A DNA stretch of 64,000 nt from Phylloscopus collybita (taxonomy: Eukaryota; Chordata; Aves; Passeriformes; Phylloscopidae): the NCBI GenBank assembly GCA_027886175.1, contig JAJNNQ010000075.1:61768001-61832000 (forward strand). Direction: 5' to 3'. Position numbers and translations under genes: made by a program. Below, piece by piece: positions 1-12,664 of the stretch (its first letter is position 1; every line of letters starts with the position of its first letter). Below the pieces are notes generated by a model. It was not told the DNA's origin and did not search any database. It saw only the letters and a list, made by a program, of their open reading frames with translations.

Positions 1-1984
1 CACTCACAATTAACTAACTATAAACTGCATCACAAACATGAGCTTTACACTTTTTGCTACAACTCTTTTCTAGTGAGAAGCAGGAGAGAAATTAAACTAT
101 GTAGTTTCAAACATCCTACACCAGCATAAAACCCCAACAAAAATAGTCCTGCCTGTCCTTGTCTCCCACTGTCATGTTTGTAATGAATTTATCTGACGTG
201 GGTTAAACCTCAGTCGTGGAGAAGGCGATGCTTGTTGTTTTAGTTTTCCCCATACTCAGGTCCCCAGTTTGGTTCACTGCAAAGCTTCATAGATATTTTT
301 GGTGGCAAAAGGGAAATAGTACAGCCTGAGGAGAGAAAGATGGGCAGAAGCACTCCTTTCAGCGGGAGTATTGTTTAAAATGCCCACAGAACTCCACTGT
401 AAACCACATCCCCAGGAGCTCGAAGATGTCTGTTTAGAGAATCTCAGAATTACATGTAGATGTCTGAACATCTCGGCTAAATCAGCTTGATCACAGATGT
501 CTTTGCCGCTCCCCAAAAAAACAAATCATCAGTAACCCATTCCTCTACCAGTCAAGCCTGTGGTGGGACAGGAGCATACAAGCTGTACCTGTAATGCTCA
601 CTACAGATTCAAGGACATAGCAGGAAGCAGTGTAGGAACTGTTCTGCTTCACGATTTGATCAATTCCCAAGATTTACCCTTCAGGTATCACCGAGTCATC
701 TTTCTGAAGAAAAAAAAAAAAAAAAAAGAGTAGTGTTGTTTAACACCTTGCTGAGGTTGGTTTTGAATGCCAGGAGCCGATTTAGCCAAGTTTCCAGTAT
801 TAAACTCTTTGCACTGGGAAGTATCAACACTTCATGGAGTGCTTTGCACACACAAGAAAAAGAAAAAAGCTAAACAATGTCAGAACAGAGCTGCCCTATG
901 GAAGAAATGCTATGGGAATGGAAGAATATTTTGTTGTGGTACGAAACATCAGTAAGAAATGCATTGTCTGCCCACTGCTGTCTTACATACATCCTGCTTT
1001 TCCAATTTGTATCTAAGCCACAAGGTCTAAAGGAAGGCAGCTTTCTATAGTTCATACAAATTTGTCCCTGTAAGAGTCCCCTGGATCACCAAACTTCAAC
1101 TCCAAAGCCTATGAACTCCAGATGCCTTTCCAAGTGAAAAGATCTTCTTACGATGAAAACAGATTCCTAATAGAGAGTAAACTGAGGAAATACCTGGACA
1201 TCTTCAATTTTGTTTTAGATGAGGAATGGCATTCCTCAAAACACACAAGTACCATCACTTCAATGGAAATTCAGAGCAACATGAAATGCATGGCAAAAAT
1301 TACTGCACTATGCAGCTCTCCTGAATTCTTGCATTGTAAGTACTTCAGGTATACAGACTTAAAGAATACCTGTCAGCAGCTAATCTAACAGTACCAACTG
1401 CTGAATTCTTTAATAAGCATGGCTAGCAAGCGAACTCAGAGCATTAGTCCAAATGCTGAAGAAAACCAAACTCATAGAGGGTCACAACTTTGTTTCTTCA
1501 ACTGGTTTTCAAGCAAACAGCAACCCAATACTGGGCTAATATTACATTCATACAGTTATTGACTTCTGAGAAGTATTTATAAAATAACACTGGCCTAAAA
1601 CAAACTGCAAGTTTACATACTGTCTGCAAGTTTACCTCCCACAGCATTTTACACCAGTAGAAGTTTAAACATGTTCTGCATAACCCTGAAAAAAAATGCA
1701 TATGCAAATAACACTGCAGAGTGAAAGGAATCCCACTGTCTCTTACAAATCATCAAGGGCATTTATTTTAATTCCCATGTTACTGCAGAGGTATGCAAAT
1801 AATAAAAATCATGAAGATATCACAGCTTAAATTGCTTTATTAAAGTCTTACAAAACACTCTCAGGAACACGAGTGCCTTTTACATTTCTATCATTTCTTT
1901 AGCATTCTCTTCAGAGGGCATCATAGTTTTTGCAGCAAAAAACAACCCCTCTGCTCCTCCTGCCAAGGTCAAGCAGGAAAAAGC
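1..1984. other. Unique AT-rich intronic sequence with two octamer motifs
   Basis: No gene or repeat family recognised. There is a poly-A run near 710-727. Two ATGCAAAT octamers, the POU-factor site, lie at 1702-1709 and 1793-1800. The open frame at 1122-1388 on the plus strand has no recognisable domain. Confidence 0.5.
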
Positions 1985-2802
1985 AGCTGTTTTGCCAGGT
2001 CTATCACCAGTGTCATCTTGACCTCATGAAGTTCAACAAGGCTAAACACAAGGTCTTGCACTGGGGCTGGGACAATCCCGGGTACCAACGCAGGCTGGGG
2101 GATGAATGGATTGAGAACAGCCCAGCAGAAAATGACTTGGGGGTACTGATGCAAGAAAAATTGGACATGAGTCAACAATGTGCTTGTATCCTGGGCTGCA
2201 GCAAAAGCAGTGTGGCCAGCAGGCTGAGGGAGAGGATTTTGCCCCTCTACTCTGCTCTGGTGAGACCCTACTTGGATGTGGGTTGTACTGCTCTGGGGTC
2301 CCCAACAGAAGAAGGACATAGACCTGTTGAAGACAGTTCAGAGGAGGGCCACTAAGATGGTCAGAGTGATGGAGTGCCTCTCCTGTGAAGAAAGGCTGAG
2401 AGAGCTGGGGTGGCTCAGCCCGCAGAAGGCTCCAGAGAGACCTTACAGCAGCCTTTTAACATATAAAGGTGGCTTAGAAGAAGATTAGGAAAGACTTTTT
2501 ACCAAAGCCTGTAGTGAAGCAGAGAGGTTGACAGTTTTAAACTAAAAGAGGGTACATTCTGATTGGACTTAAAGAGGGAATTTTTTACCACGAAGGTGAT
2601 GAGGCACTGGAACAATTTCCCTGAGCTGTGGAAGCCCCATCATTCTAAGAGTTCAAGGCCAGGTAGTTTGAACAACCTGGGGTTTTGATGGGGTTTTAAG
2701 CAACCTGGTCTAGGAGATGGTATCTCTGCCCATGGCAGGAGGGCAGAACTAGATGGTCTCAAAAGGTCCCTTTTAATCCATACTGTTCTCTGATTCTACG
2801 AC
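1985..2802 (+). mobile_element. CR1 LINE fragment, 3' end of the RT ORF plus 3' UTR
   Basis: The plus strand encodes the C-terminal part of the CR1 reverse transcriptase polyprotein in two frames: one to about 2300, then a shifted frame to about 2490 containing TVQRRATKMVR and CEERLRELGWLS. The typical CR1 3' UTR follows, with the phrases for one-copy contraction (TGGAACAATTTCC..) and lead-out (AACTAGATGGTCTC). It ends near CTGATTCTACG, a decayed CR1 terminal octamer. Truncated at its 5' end, frameshifted and dead. Confidence 0.9.
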
Positions 2803-4422
2803 CTACTCTAGACACCCACTTGAGCAGCATGTATATGAAGATTAAACTCAACCTATGGTTATACACAGCAGCGGAGGCTTTGCAAATACCTTCTGGAAAA
2901 ATGAACTCCTGGCTGGGTAAAATAATTTCTTCTCAGACTGATTAACTTAGGGCCAGTATAGTAACTAGCTTTAACATTGGAACAGAGGGAAGCTGGCTGA
3001 GCTCCAAATTTTTTCTTTTCAGATAAGTCAAAAAACTGTATATAGACCGACAGTTAAAACCAACAATTGTAAGAGAACCAAAACAGAAGTTGGTCAAGAA
3101 GTTTGAAACATCACAGCAAACAGCTTCATGTAACACCTCTTTCAAGTGTGATCAACATTAAGCAGCAAATGCAGCCCATACTGATACCAAGTTTGCATAA
3201 GATGTTTCCTATAAAAAAGCTAAGTAACAAACAGCCCTGAAATAGGAGTAGGTAGGTCATGATAAAAGAAAGATAAGAAATACAGATTCTAAAAAAAAGA
3301 ATAAAGGTTTTGCTCCTGACTTTTAAACAATGTTTAAAACAAAGACAAAAAATTGGACAAGTTAAATGGAGAAAAGGAAAAGCCCAGAAGAAACTTAACA
3401 AGGAATTTTCTCCCCAACAACCAAAGAAACCCTAAAGAGCCTATAAAAAACTGAACTAGTAAAACTTGCAACATTTAAGATCTTTCAGATTACAAGAAAT
3501 TGCTTTTCCCCTGCAGTCCATCCAGTTGGAACCAGACTAGAACTATTACTGTGTTTTAATTTTTTTTTTTTAATGAAAGAAACCCCCGCAAGTGCAAGAA
3601 TATCACCTAAGACCTCCCTCAAGATTAACACCTCCCAAATATTTAACCTGTTATATTCTGATCATGTATTTCCCAGTCACCAACATCTGTGATGTTTGGA
3701 CAGGAGCTAGAAGCTAAAAAGATTACCTGCAAGTCTCTTTGAACAAGAGCAATACGTTACATGCTGTTTACTTAAGGATTTACTGATCAGGTCCTAGAAA
3801 GGAAACAGTCCTTTTGATGGTACTCACCCTCTGGTTAATGTGAGCTCTCACACTATTTCCATGGAATGTTTATCTGAGATTTGAGACAATCAGTTTAAGG
3901 AGTGTCTCAAGAATCTGTCAGCTACAATCTTTTGCCACTTGTTATGAGAAACCACAAAAAAATAATGGCCTTTTCTCAAGAACTTTACCAAAAGTAACAT
4001 ATAGCCTTAATGTATCAAGATGTACTTCATATTTAAGGAAACAAGCTCAGTTGTGGAAATTTTTGAGCAGCTCTTTTCAAATCTTTTTGAGGGCCTTCAG
4101 ATACTGACATTTAAGTCATTATATGCTTCATGCTCAGGAAGCATCATGACAGCACACTTAGCTAAAAATACTCTAATGTCTATTTATTGTCAGTGTAATT
4201 AAGTCTTGCATGACAGAATTAAGTGATACTTAAAGAGACTGGGTTTCAGGAAGTATTTATAGACATCTATAAATAAAACCAGAGGAAACATAGCTATTTC
4301 ACAGCCCCTGCTACAAACACAAGAGTTAAACTGATAAGTCATGTTGTAAGGTATCCTGCCCACCTCTCTCCCTAGTGAAGTACCCACATTGTACACAGGA
4401 TGATTCAGACTCTCAGGAGTAG
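2803..4422. other. Intronic stretch without recognised features
   Basis: AT-rich unique sequence between the CR1 fragment and the LTR. A poly-T run occurs near 3560-3571. No gene or repeat family recognised. Confidence 0.5.
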
Positions 4423-5489
4423 TGTGGTGGGTTGACCCTGTCTGGATGCCAGGTGCTCACCAAAGCCACTCTATCCTTCTCATTCTCAGTAGGAAAAGGG
4501 AGAGAAAATATAATAAAAGGCTTGTGGGCTGCGATAAGGAATGGAGAGATCACTCACCAGTTACCATCACAGCCTAAATAGCCTCTGCTTAGGGTAATTA
4601 AATGAATTTATGACCAATCAAATCAGGGTAGGATTACAAGAAGTAAAACACATCTTAAAAATACCCTCCCTCTACCCCTCCCACCTGGCCTTTATTCCTG
4701 ATTCTCTACCTCCTTTCCCACAGCAGCACAAGGAGACAGGGAATGGGGGCTGTGATCAGTTCCTCACATGCTGTTTCTGCTGCTGCTCCTCCTCAGCAAG
4801 AGGTTTCCTACCCCTGCTCCAACATGAGGTCTCTTCCATGGAAGATAGCTCTCCATGAACTTCTCACTCATGTCCTTCACATGGGCTGCAGTTCTTCACT
4901 ACCTGCTCCAGCATGAGTGGAGGCTGGGTAGTTCTTCACTAACTGCTCCCTCCCACAGGCTCCAGCCCCTCAGGAACAGGCTGCTCCAGCACAGGTGCTC
5001 CTTGGGATCACAAGTCCTGCCAGGAAACCTGTTCCAACATCAGCTCACCTCCACAAGACACAGATGCTGCAAGGAGCCACTCCAGCACAGGTTTCCCACA
5101 AGGTCACAGACTCCTTCAGATATCTACCTGCTCCAGCATGGATCTCTGCATCCCTATGAACCTGCACGGGCTGCGGGGGAACAACTGCCTCACCATGATC
5201 TGCAAGGGAATCTCTAGTCCTGCAATTGAAGCACCACCTTTGGTGTCTGCAGAACTGTTTGTCTCACTCCTCTGGCTGCAATTACTTCTGCACAACACTT
5301 TTCCCCTGCCCTTAAATACATTATCCCAGAGGCACTACCACCATCCCTGACTGGCTCGGCCTTGGCCAGTGGGTCCCCTGTGCAGCCACCTGACACTGGC
5401 CCTGCCAGATGTGGGGGAAGCTTCTGGCAGCTACTCACAGACACCACCCCAGTAGCCTCCCCAGTACCAAAACCTTGCCACACAAACCA
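4423..5489 (-). mobile_element. Avian endogenous-retrovirus LTR (solo), minus orientation, about 1.07 kb
   Basis: Read on the minus strand, it starts TGGTTTGTGTGGCAAGG and ends GGGTCAACCCACCACA, so it has TG...CA ends. The GAGCCAGTCAG and ATGTATTTAAG motifs (about 5310-5360) correspond to the CCAAT and TATA-like elements of a U3 promoter. The downstream part (about 4800-5150) is a degenerate tandem array built on a CTGCTCCAGCATG-like core. The sequence matches a widespread avian LTR type I recognise but cannot assign to a named family. No retroviral gene is attached and no clear target-site duplication is seen. It abuts a CR1 copy on its right. Confidence 0.75.
4800..5150. repeat. Degenerate internal repeats of the LTR
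   Basis: A core resembling CTGCTCCAGCATG recurs near 4816, 4900, 4981, 5028, 5083 and 5130, spaced about 50-85 bp. This is part of the LTR described above and not an independent satellite. Confidence 0.7.
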
Positions 5490-5499
5490 AATTCACCCT

Positions 5500-5868
5500 A
5501 GGAAAGTGAAGGCTTTTCGTGACCTCAATGTGACCTTCCAGTGCACTACAGGAGACTTGGGAAAGATGAAGAGAGTCTATTACAAGGGCACGTAGTGACA
5601 GCACAAGGGGGAATGGCTTCAAACTGAAAGAGAATGTTGCGATTAGATATTAGGAAAAAAAATCTTTACTCTCAGGATGGTGAGGCACTGTAACAGGTTG
5701 TCCAGAGAAGTGGACACCCCATCCCTGGAAGTGTTTGAGGCCAGGCTAGATGGGGCCCTGAGTAAACTGATCTACTGGAAGGTGTTCCTGCCCTTGGCAG
5801 GGGGGAATTGGAACTAGATGACTTTTAATGCCCCTTCCAACCCAGGGCATTGATTCTTTAATTCTATA
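5500..5868 (+). mobile_element. CR1 LINE 3' fragment
   Basis: Matches the CR1 3' region on the plus strand, from the last coding remnant (GACCTTCCAGTGC..) through the 3' UTR (GTGAGGCACTGTAACAGG, CATCCCTGGAAGTGTTTGAGG, GGAACTAGATGACTTTTAA) to the terminal GATTCTTTAATTCTA, a variant of the CR1 end octamer. Strongly 5'-truncated, as is usual for CR1. Confidence 0.92.
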
Positions 5869-8800
5869 TTGATCAGCTTCCCTGCTAGAAAAAATTCAAG
5901 ATGTTATCTCTACGCAATGAGGAAATGAGGATTAGCTGCCTTAGAGTAACAGCTCCTCTTCCATTTTGTGTATTTTCTGCTTTCTACTTTCCATTAACTT
6001 TATAATGGTAGAAAATTTGTTTCTAAAAAAAAAAAAAAAAAGTAATACCAGGAATGAAGAGTCTTTGCTAAGAAAATGTAATAGCACTACATACCGGGAA
6101 AGAAGTTACAAACCCCTACAAGAGTGCTGTAAGGTAAATTTAGTTGCATTTAATACAACACATAGAAATCTTGGTTAAAAAGGCCTTTCCCACACTGCTT
6201 GTATTCATTAGTTCATCTTGAGATTGGGGGCGGAGAGGAACTTCTAATGCTACATTTTAGGTACTGTCTCTCATTAGGTCTTGCTTACTCCTTGAGGACG
6301 GTCAGGTGTTCAGGCTCACATAGCCAGACAGCAGCACACGTTGTTCCAACGCCCACACCTGCTACAGAATACAACCATGCATCAGAGAGAGCAGAGAAGC
6401 AGCAGCTGGCATTTGACATCCTGTCCATAAGGGCTACAAGCAGAACTGCCACAGAGACTTCTCATCACAAGATGAGCCTCAGGGATCTTAGGAAGTGAAC
6501 AAGGACTACCTGCTTACCTGTCCTAGAAAACAAAAAGTCTGTCAAGATTAAATGCCTGTCCAGGCACTAACGAAAATCTTATGCATTTTGTACAGTTTCA
6601 AGCACTAAAATATTTTTTAAAAGTTCACCTAATGAGTGGATTCTCAGAATTAGAAAATTCGTATCTTTCTATTCATATTTAATTTTGTAGAAAAATTCAA
6701 CAAATAAACTTTGAAGAAACACAATTTTGAAAGTTTTCCAAGGTTGGAAAAGACTAGCCAAAATTAAATTCATCTGCACTAACTACTAATGCACAAGTTA
6801 ACTGTAAGAACTCTTTTTTTTTAATGCTGAAAACATTTTTTCAGACAATTGCCCCTGCTTTACGGACTATTGAACTTGAACACTTTCTTCTATGTGTTAT
6901 TATGCAAAGGGGCAATCAGCCCCTCTTGCAGAAGTCACACAGACCTCAACACATCATTCAGGATACTGTCAACACTTTTGAGACAGCTTCCATGAAGTGA
7001 TATAATCCAGCTACCCCCTACTTAGGAATTTTCATCATAGTCCCTCTGCATTGGTGTCTAGAAGAGCAGTACAAATGCACTGCATATCCGAGACTGCTGA
7101 GTACGGAGTACTTGTGGCATTGAGACTGTTGTACTTTTACCTTTACCTGGAGGCCTTTTAGAAATATCTTCTCATTGGTTTTTATAGACATCTTTTATAA
7201 AAACCTTCAGGGAAGCAAATTAAATAAAGAAATTAAACAACCTGTAGGCTGGTTCACTTATCTGTGGGCAAATGCTAACATGCTTAGCACAGCCTCAGGC
7301 AATCTTTCACACGCAGTGTCTAACAAACAGATTAGCCACCTCTGAAAAGGAAGAAGGAACAATTCATGACCTGCAGTGACAAGTAGGAGCTGCCAAGCAA
7401 CACAAGAAGAGCCCTACCAGCTCAGATCACTGGGGTACCTAACCTACGATGTTATATCCCACAGTCCTCCACATGCCTGCCTAGAAAAGGTCATGAGAGT
7501 TTAACAAGCAAATGCAACATGAGCTATAAGGCACTTGTAACCAGATTTCTAGCTGGCTAACTGCAAACTGTACATTAAATTTTAAAACACCACAATACCT
7601 AATTGTGCACTTCTCACAAGCACAATAGCTTCAGCAGACAGAAATATTATCTGGAAGGGGTGAAAACTGTCCTCTTCACCTCCTTCACATCTACACTTCA
7701 AAATCTATTCTTTGTAAAGTTCACCAGGAAAGAGAAGAGTACACATTTGAACCTCAAATTCAAATACACACCTCAGATTATTAGTACCATTGCTATGTAC
7801 TTGTTAGACATTCTTGGAATTTTTAAGAGATCAAAAGAAAGGATTCCACTCAGAGCAAGACTGTATTATAGCAGTGAATACCCTTCCTTTGTGCTGAATG
7901 CATTCCTAGAAAACCAAGGAACTTTTTAATTCCAAGTTCCAAACCAAACACCATAGAGAAAATGATTAACTGAAATGTGATATAGATGTACTTGTTCAAA
8001 TGCAGTGCAGCAATTCGATGACACCAATTTATTTCCTCCAGTGTGTGGTGTTTTGGGTTTGGAGATTGGCATGGTAGGTTTTCTTTGTTTGGTTTTTTTG
8101 GTTTTGGTTTGTTCTTTTTTTTTTTCAAAGGAACAAGAACTCTGAAAATGTCAGAACTTCCCCCCCCCCCCCCCCATCAGATTAAATTATTTCCCTTTTT
8201 TTTTTTTTTAATTGTGAAATGGACTATCAGAGAGGGAAAAAAAGGAATGAACACAGCTCACTATTCTTGCAGCCTGTGGATTCTTGATATTATGTAGAGG
8301 ATTGAATTACTTTAATGATGTTATTAAAGCATCCTACTGTAGAAGAGAAATATGCTTTCTTTTTAATATTCTCTTTTCAGAGACTCCTTAAAACCAGGGA
8401 TCCCCACTGATCTGCAGAGGCGAAGCAGAAAAGTACACAAAAACCAACGGGCATTGCTGCTATCCTCTTGTTTCCGCACATGGAAGAGGAGACCAATCAC
8501 TGGGAAATCCTCAGTGAGGTTTAACCAATGACCAAAGACACCATGTTTACTCCTATTGCCACCTGTCCGAGGACTGTCCCATCTTTCACCCAAAAAGGGT
8601 GTCTTCAGAATTTCTACAGCAATGCGTGACCACGAAAAAGATCATCATTTTCAGACCATTTAAGTTCAAGCCTTCTTTTTTTTAAGAGATGTATGCAAGT
8701 TCACAGACTGAGCTGGCACCAAAATTTGTACCTTTTGAGCAACTTGGCATGAGCTGGCAAAGATAGTTTGTCAAACATGGTCCAACTTAACTTTTTCTGA

Positions 8801-11380
8801 TAATACAATATGTGTATCAACAAGCACCCTGGACATCATAAAATATGCATTTACCTACTACAAAATCTGTTCAGAAGCAAAACTGGTTTTCCAACTCAAC
8901 TGCTGTGTTGAAGTCTGAAATGCACAACTACCTCACTAGAAAAAGTGAACATAAGCTAGTAGACCAAATAATTGGGTTTCAAGGATTATAAGGCAGTACA
9001 CTTTCTTCCCCTCCTGTTGCCCTTCAGTATCTTCTTCCCCAAACAGCTAGATTTTATAAACAAAGCAATTCTCGCTTTTCATTCCACTCCTAGAAACCTG
9101 GACAGGATTAAGCCTAAGAAAATCCAGCTCACAGGGAAGTACATCAGAAGTGGTCAAAACAGATGCAGACGTTCTCAGCACCAGAGAGATCCAAGTCTCA
9201 GAAATAACTCAATTTACTAACATAATCAGGTAACCTCAAAATCAGAGACGGGCAAACAATAACTCTTGCTTTTCCCCCTAACTTGCTGTTGTTAATGTAC
9301 CTCACTTTGTACTGCTTGTGCAAACAATACCTGAGCCAGCTCTGAGCTATTTATTAAAAAAAAGAACAAAACAACAAAACAAAACACCACTGTTGTGGAA
9401 CTAAAAACTTGGACATTCATGTAATAAAGGATGTAGCAGAGATAACACACTTATTTCACCTGCAACTGAGAATTCTTTCTATTCAAACTGGGATTGGCTC
9501 CTGACGATGTGGAAAATGTTCCTTGTTAGTTCATAAGCAGGTGGCTTCCCTGCCATGAATACCAGCTATTCAATCCTTCTTACATTGCACGTTCTCGACA
9601 GAAGAGTTCCTGCAGTGTCTTTCAGAGAAGGCTTCCTGAGCAGCATTTTGACATCCCACTTCAGTTCAGAGCGACACCTGGTATTCCATTTTGAAAAGCA
9701 CAAACTTGCTCCAGGGATTAACTGAGAAGTACAGTGTGCTCTGGAAAAGGCTATGCAAATCCAACTACTATCCACCTACAGGAGTGCAAAACAAATAAAA
9801 AAAACTTCATGTAATCCAGGAGCTATTATCTTATTTATGCTAAAGTGCCTGTATGTTCTTTTGATTGCTTCATTGAAGAGCTCCAGGGCAATAAAAACTC
9901 ATTCAGTTGGAAAATTTAAGAATATTTAAATATAATATAGAGATACAATGCAGAATCTCTGATAATTACATGGGAACACTTCATGCACCGATCTAACTCC
10001 TACATGTTAAGTGCTTGTAACACTGGACAATATTACCCTTCTGCCAGTACACAGTTTTTCATACCTGTGAATAAACAAAGAAACAAAAATACTATCACAA
10101 CCCCCATACTGAAAAGATTATGTTACTACAGAACAACTTTGCTTTATTTTTATTTGAAAATAGGATTTGTTGCTTTCAAATTGTTATTTCATTCATTCTG
10201 TTTAATAAAAATATGTTTCTGTAAGACAAAAGCAACAGCACAATTTTTTATTTTTCTATGCACATCTGAAAGAACTCAGGGATTTGCTCATAAATTACTT
10301 CTGCAATTTGTGCTTAGGAGTTATCTTACCATTTGAGAATTCATTTTAGGCATACAACTAAGAAACAATCCAATTCAGTATCTAAATTAGAGTAAGAGTT
10401 GTAAGTTGGCTCTAGAGTCGATATCACCTCTCATTTACCCCATTAACTTCAAACAAGGCTATTAATGATATGCAATATAGCTCAATAAGTAAAAAATAGA
10501 CTTTAAGGTTCTATCTAGCAAGGGTTATACTTTTCTAATGAATTAAGAAACATAAAATAAATCCATGCAGAAAGCCACAGGCTCATAGTAACACACAACA
10601 GTTTTACTAAACTATAATCAGAGTTGTTTGCAATCATTAAGTCATAAATCATCCTTTGGGGATTTCCCTACCTAATCTGTCTAAAACCATCTGTTAACAA
10701 TGCTGAATAGCAAGAAAGATGCTCTAATTCTTCTTGTGCAGGATCACAGAGAGGCAGTTTTGATTTAATACTCATTCTACTGGAGAACTACAAAAAATTA
10801 TTTAATCTGCAGGAAAGTCATTAATCAGATCCCAAAAATATGAAATATACCACTGAAAAAGAGCAATTGATTTTCAGCTATGTCAGTAAAAAGCATCTTT
10901 CTTCAGCCACTTGAAACATTAGTCTGACTCATTTATCACATCAAAGACTAAGGTATTGAACATTATAAAGCAGTAGCCAAGCTTAACTCAAAGACACTTA
11001 CTATCCAAGGGTTCACAGAAAAAAAAAAGCCTGAAACCACAGCTGTTTCAAGATAGTTCTGTTACTCCTGTGATAAAAGGTTCAAGTGTAATTTTCCTCC
11101 TAGAGCAGAATATAATTAGTGATAGCAACATCATTAATTTTTAATGCAACAAATAATTTACCTCTTTAAATTATTCTAAGGTACTCCTGGGCTCCCCAGC
11201 ATACCTTATAAACCACAACTGTAAATGATTATCTATTTCTCTTCCAGTGTTTCACAATGACCTAGTTTCAATGACTAAAAGCTGTCAATTAAAAACTAGT
11301 CTCATTAAAAGGAAACCTGCAACCACATCAGCCAAGAAATAGAACTGATACTTTGCAAGAATCACCTTTTCTACATCTAG
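5869..11380. other. Intronic stretch with simple repeats only
   Basis: AT-rich unique sequence. It holds a T/G-rich low-complexity patch (8043-8130), a C16 homopolymer (8160-8175) and a poly-T run (about 8197-8209). Open frames of 60-117 codons show no recognisable domain. A near-consensus donor at about 6513-6520 on the minus strand has no credible exon. Confidence 0.5.
8160..8175. repeat. Poly-C homopolymer (16 nt)
   Basis: Uninterrupted C run flanked by T-rich tracts in the presumed intron. Length may vary or be mis-assembled. Confidence 0.9.
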
Positions 11381-11399
11381 ATGACAATCCCCTAAGATT

Positions 11400-11620
11400 A
11401 ACTCTTCTGCGTATCAAAGTGGAACAGTCAGGCTCTTTTAGGGGCACAGAGCACCAAGTGTAGGCTGAGTAAGAGCTGAGCTTCTGCCAGAAAAAGGATT
11501 TGCATGGAGCGCAAGACGCTTAACACAAAGCAGAAGCTCACAAGTTAACCCGCAATACCTACGGAACCGCAGGGAGAAGAGTCACTGAGTCAGTGACTAA
11601 TTGGAACTAGGGAGGTGCAA
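11400..11620. promoter_or_regulatory. Candidate intronic enhancer with palindromic AP-1 site and octamer
   Basis: A 19-nt palindrome with 9-bp arms and one central base (11580-11598) is centred on a perfect AP-1 site, TGAGTCA (11586-11592). Ninety bp away is an inverted octamer ATTTGCAT (11498-11505), and an AP-1-like TGAGTAAG lies near 11466. The block is more GC-rich than its surroundings. Enhancer function is inference. Confidence 0.3.
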
Positions 11621-12664
11621 CTCTGCACCCAGGCAGCACCAGATGCTTCCAGACCCACAGCAGTTACAGCATATGATCCGTGGCAGACTTTCTCTGCCAT
11701 ACAGGATGTAAACTCTTCTGAGTTTAGCAGGAGGTTTGCGTTCCTCCATACAAGTTACAACGCAAGCCTTTACACCACAGTTCATAATTTTATTACTCAA
11801 CAGTAATGCCAAGTTTCAAGCCTGAAGTGAGTCCCAAAGAAATTCATAAAACACATAATCCTGGAAAAGAGGAAAAAAAGCTTCTCAAAGCTTTTTTAAA
11901 GTACTGAAAAACAAAGACAAGGTCCCAAGAAGCATTTTAAAAAGAGTGCATGCAAATCTTTTTTTTCCCCTCAGATGCAGTGAGCTAAAGACAAATATGG
12001 ATCATCCTACTTCCTCCAAAAAAGACTTTTCCCATCATCCAAGAAGAGCCATAAGAGGCAATGCACAAGCTCTGGCACCATACTGTAGCAACAACAGCCA
12101 ACAATGTAAGAACCCTTTAGCACCTTAGACATATGAAAGAGAAAGACCTAGAGGTACCAAAAAAATGCCCAGTGAAACAAGGCAGCCAAAGGATTTGCTG
12201 GAACAAATCTGTCAGTGCATCTGCTGCATGGGAAATGCAAATAAATTGGGATGGATCTGAGTTTGGACTCAATGCTGAACTTCAGGAAGGGAATGAGACT
12301 ACGCATATTGCTTAAGATTATGAATATTGTGCAGAGAGTATAAGACACTTCTATTTAGAGACTAATTGAGAGAGAAAGAGAGAACACATGTGATTAACAA
12401 GCTCAAAAGTAGGTATGTAATGAGCTTGTACTGCAGTACAATACTATGGCTACAGACATTATTAGCTTATGTTAGCTTATATACAAGACTGATGCATGAT
12501 GCAGAAGCAAAAAAGACAGGGAGAATGTGGTGTGGTTTCCCCCCCACCATTTCTGTAGACTTCCAAGAGTAAAGAGCTAATGAAAAATCAGAAGCCTAAC
12601 AGCGCTTTTAATATAGGACTGACTGCTTTAAACTGTTAGAAAAAAACAACTGAATTTCAGAGGG
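11621..12664. other. Intronic stretch without recognised features
   Basis: Unique sequence with several sub-70-codon open frames that resemble no family. An AGAGAGAAAGAGAGA purine run lies near 12368-12382. Confidence 0.5.

Noticed and set aside
1930..2355. A 141-codon plus-strand frame as a host gene
   Set aside because: It is the tail of CR1 reverse transcriptase, frameshifted near 2300.
6505..6560. A 5-nt microexon between a strong acceptor and donor on the minus strand
   Set aside because: Acceptor TTTTTGTTTTCTAG followed by GACAG and a GTAAGC donor is striking, but a 5-nt exon without any flanking coding evidence is not credible.
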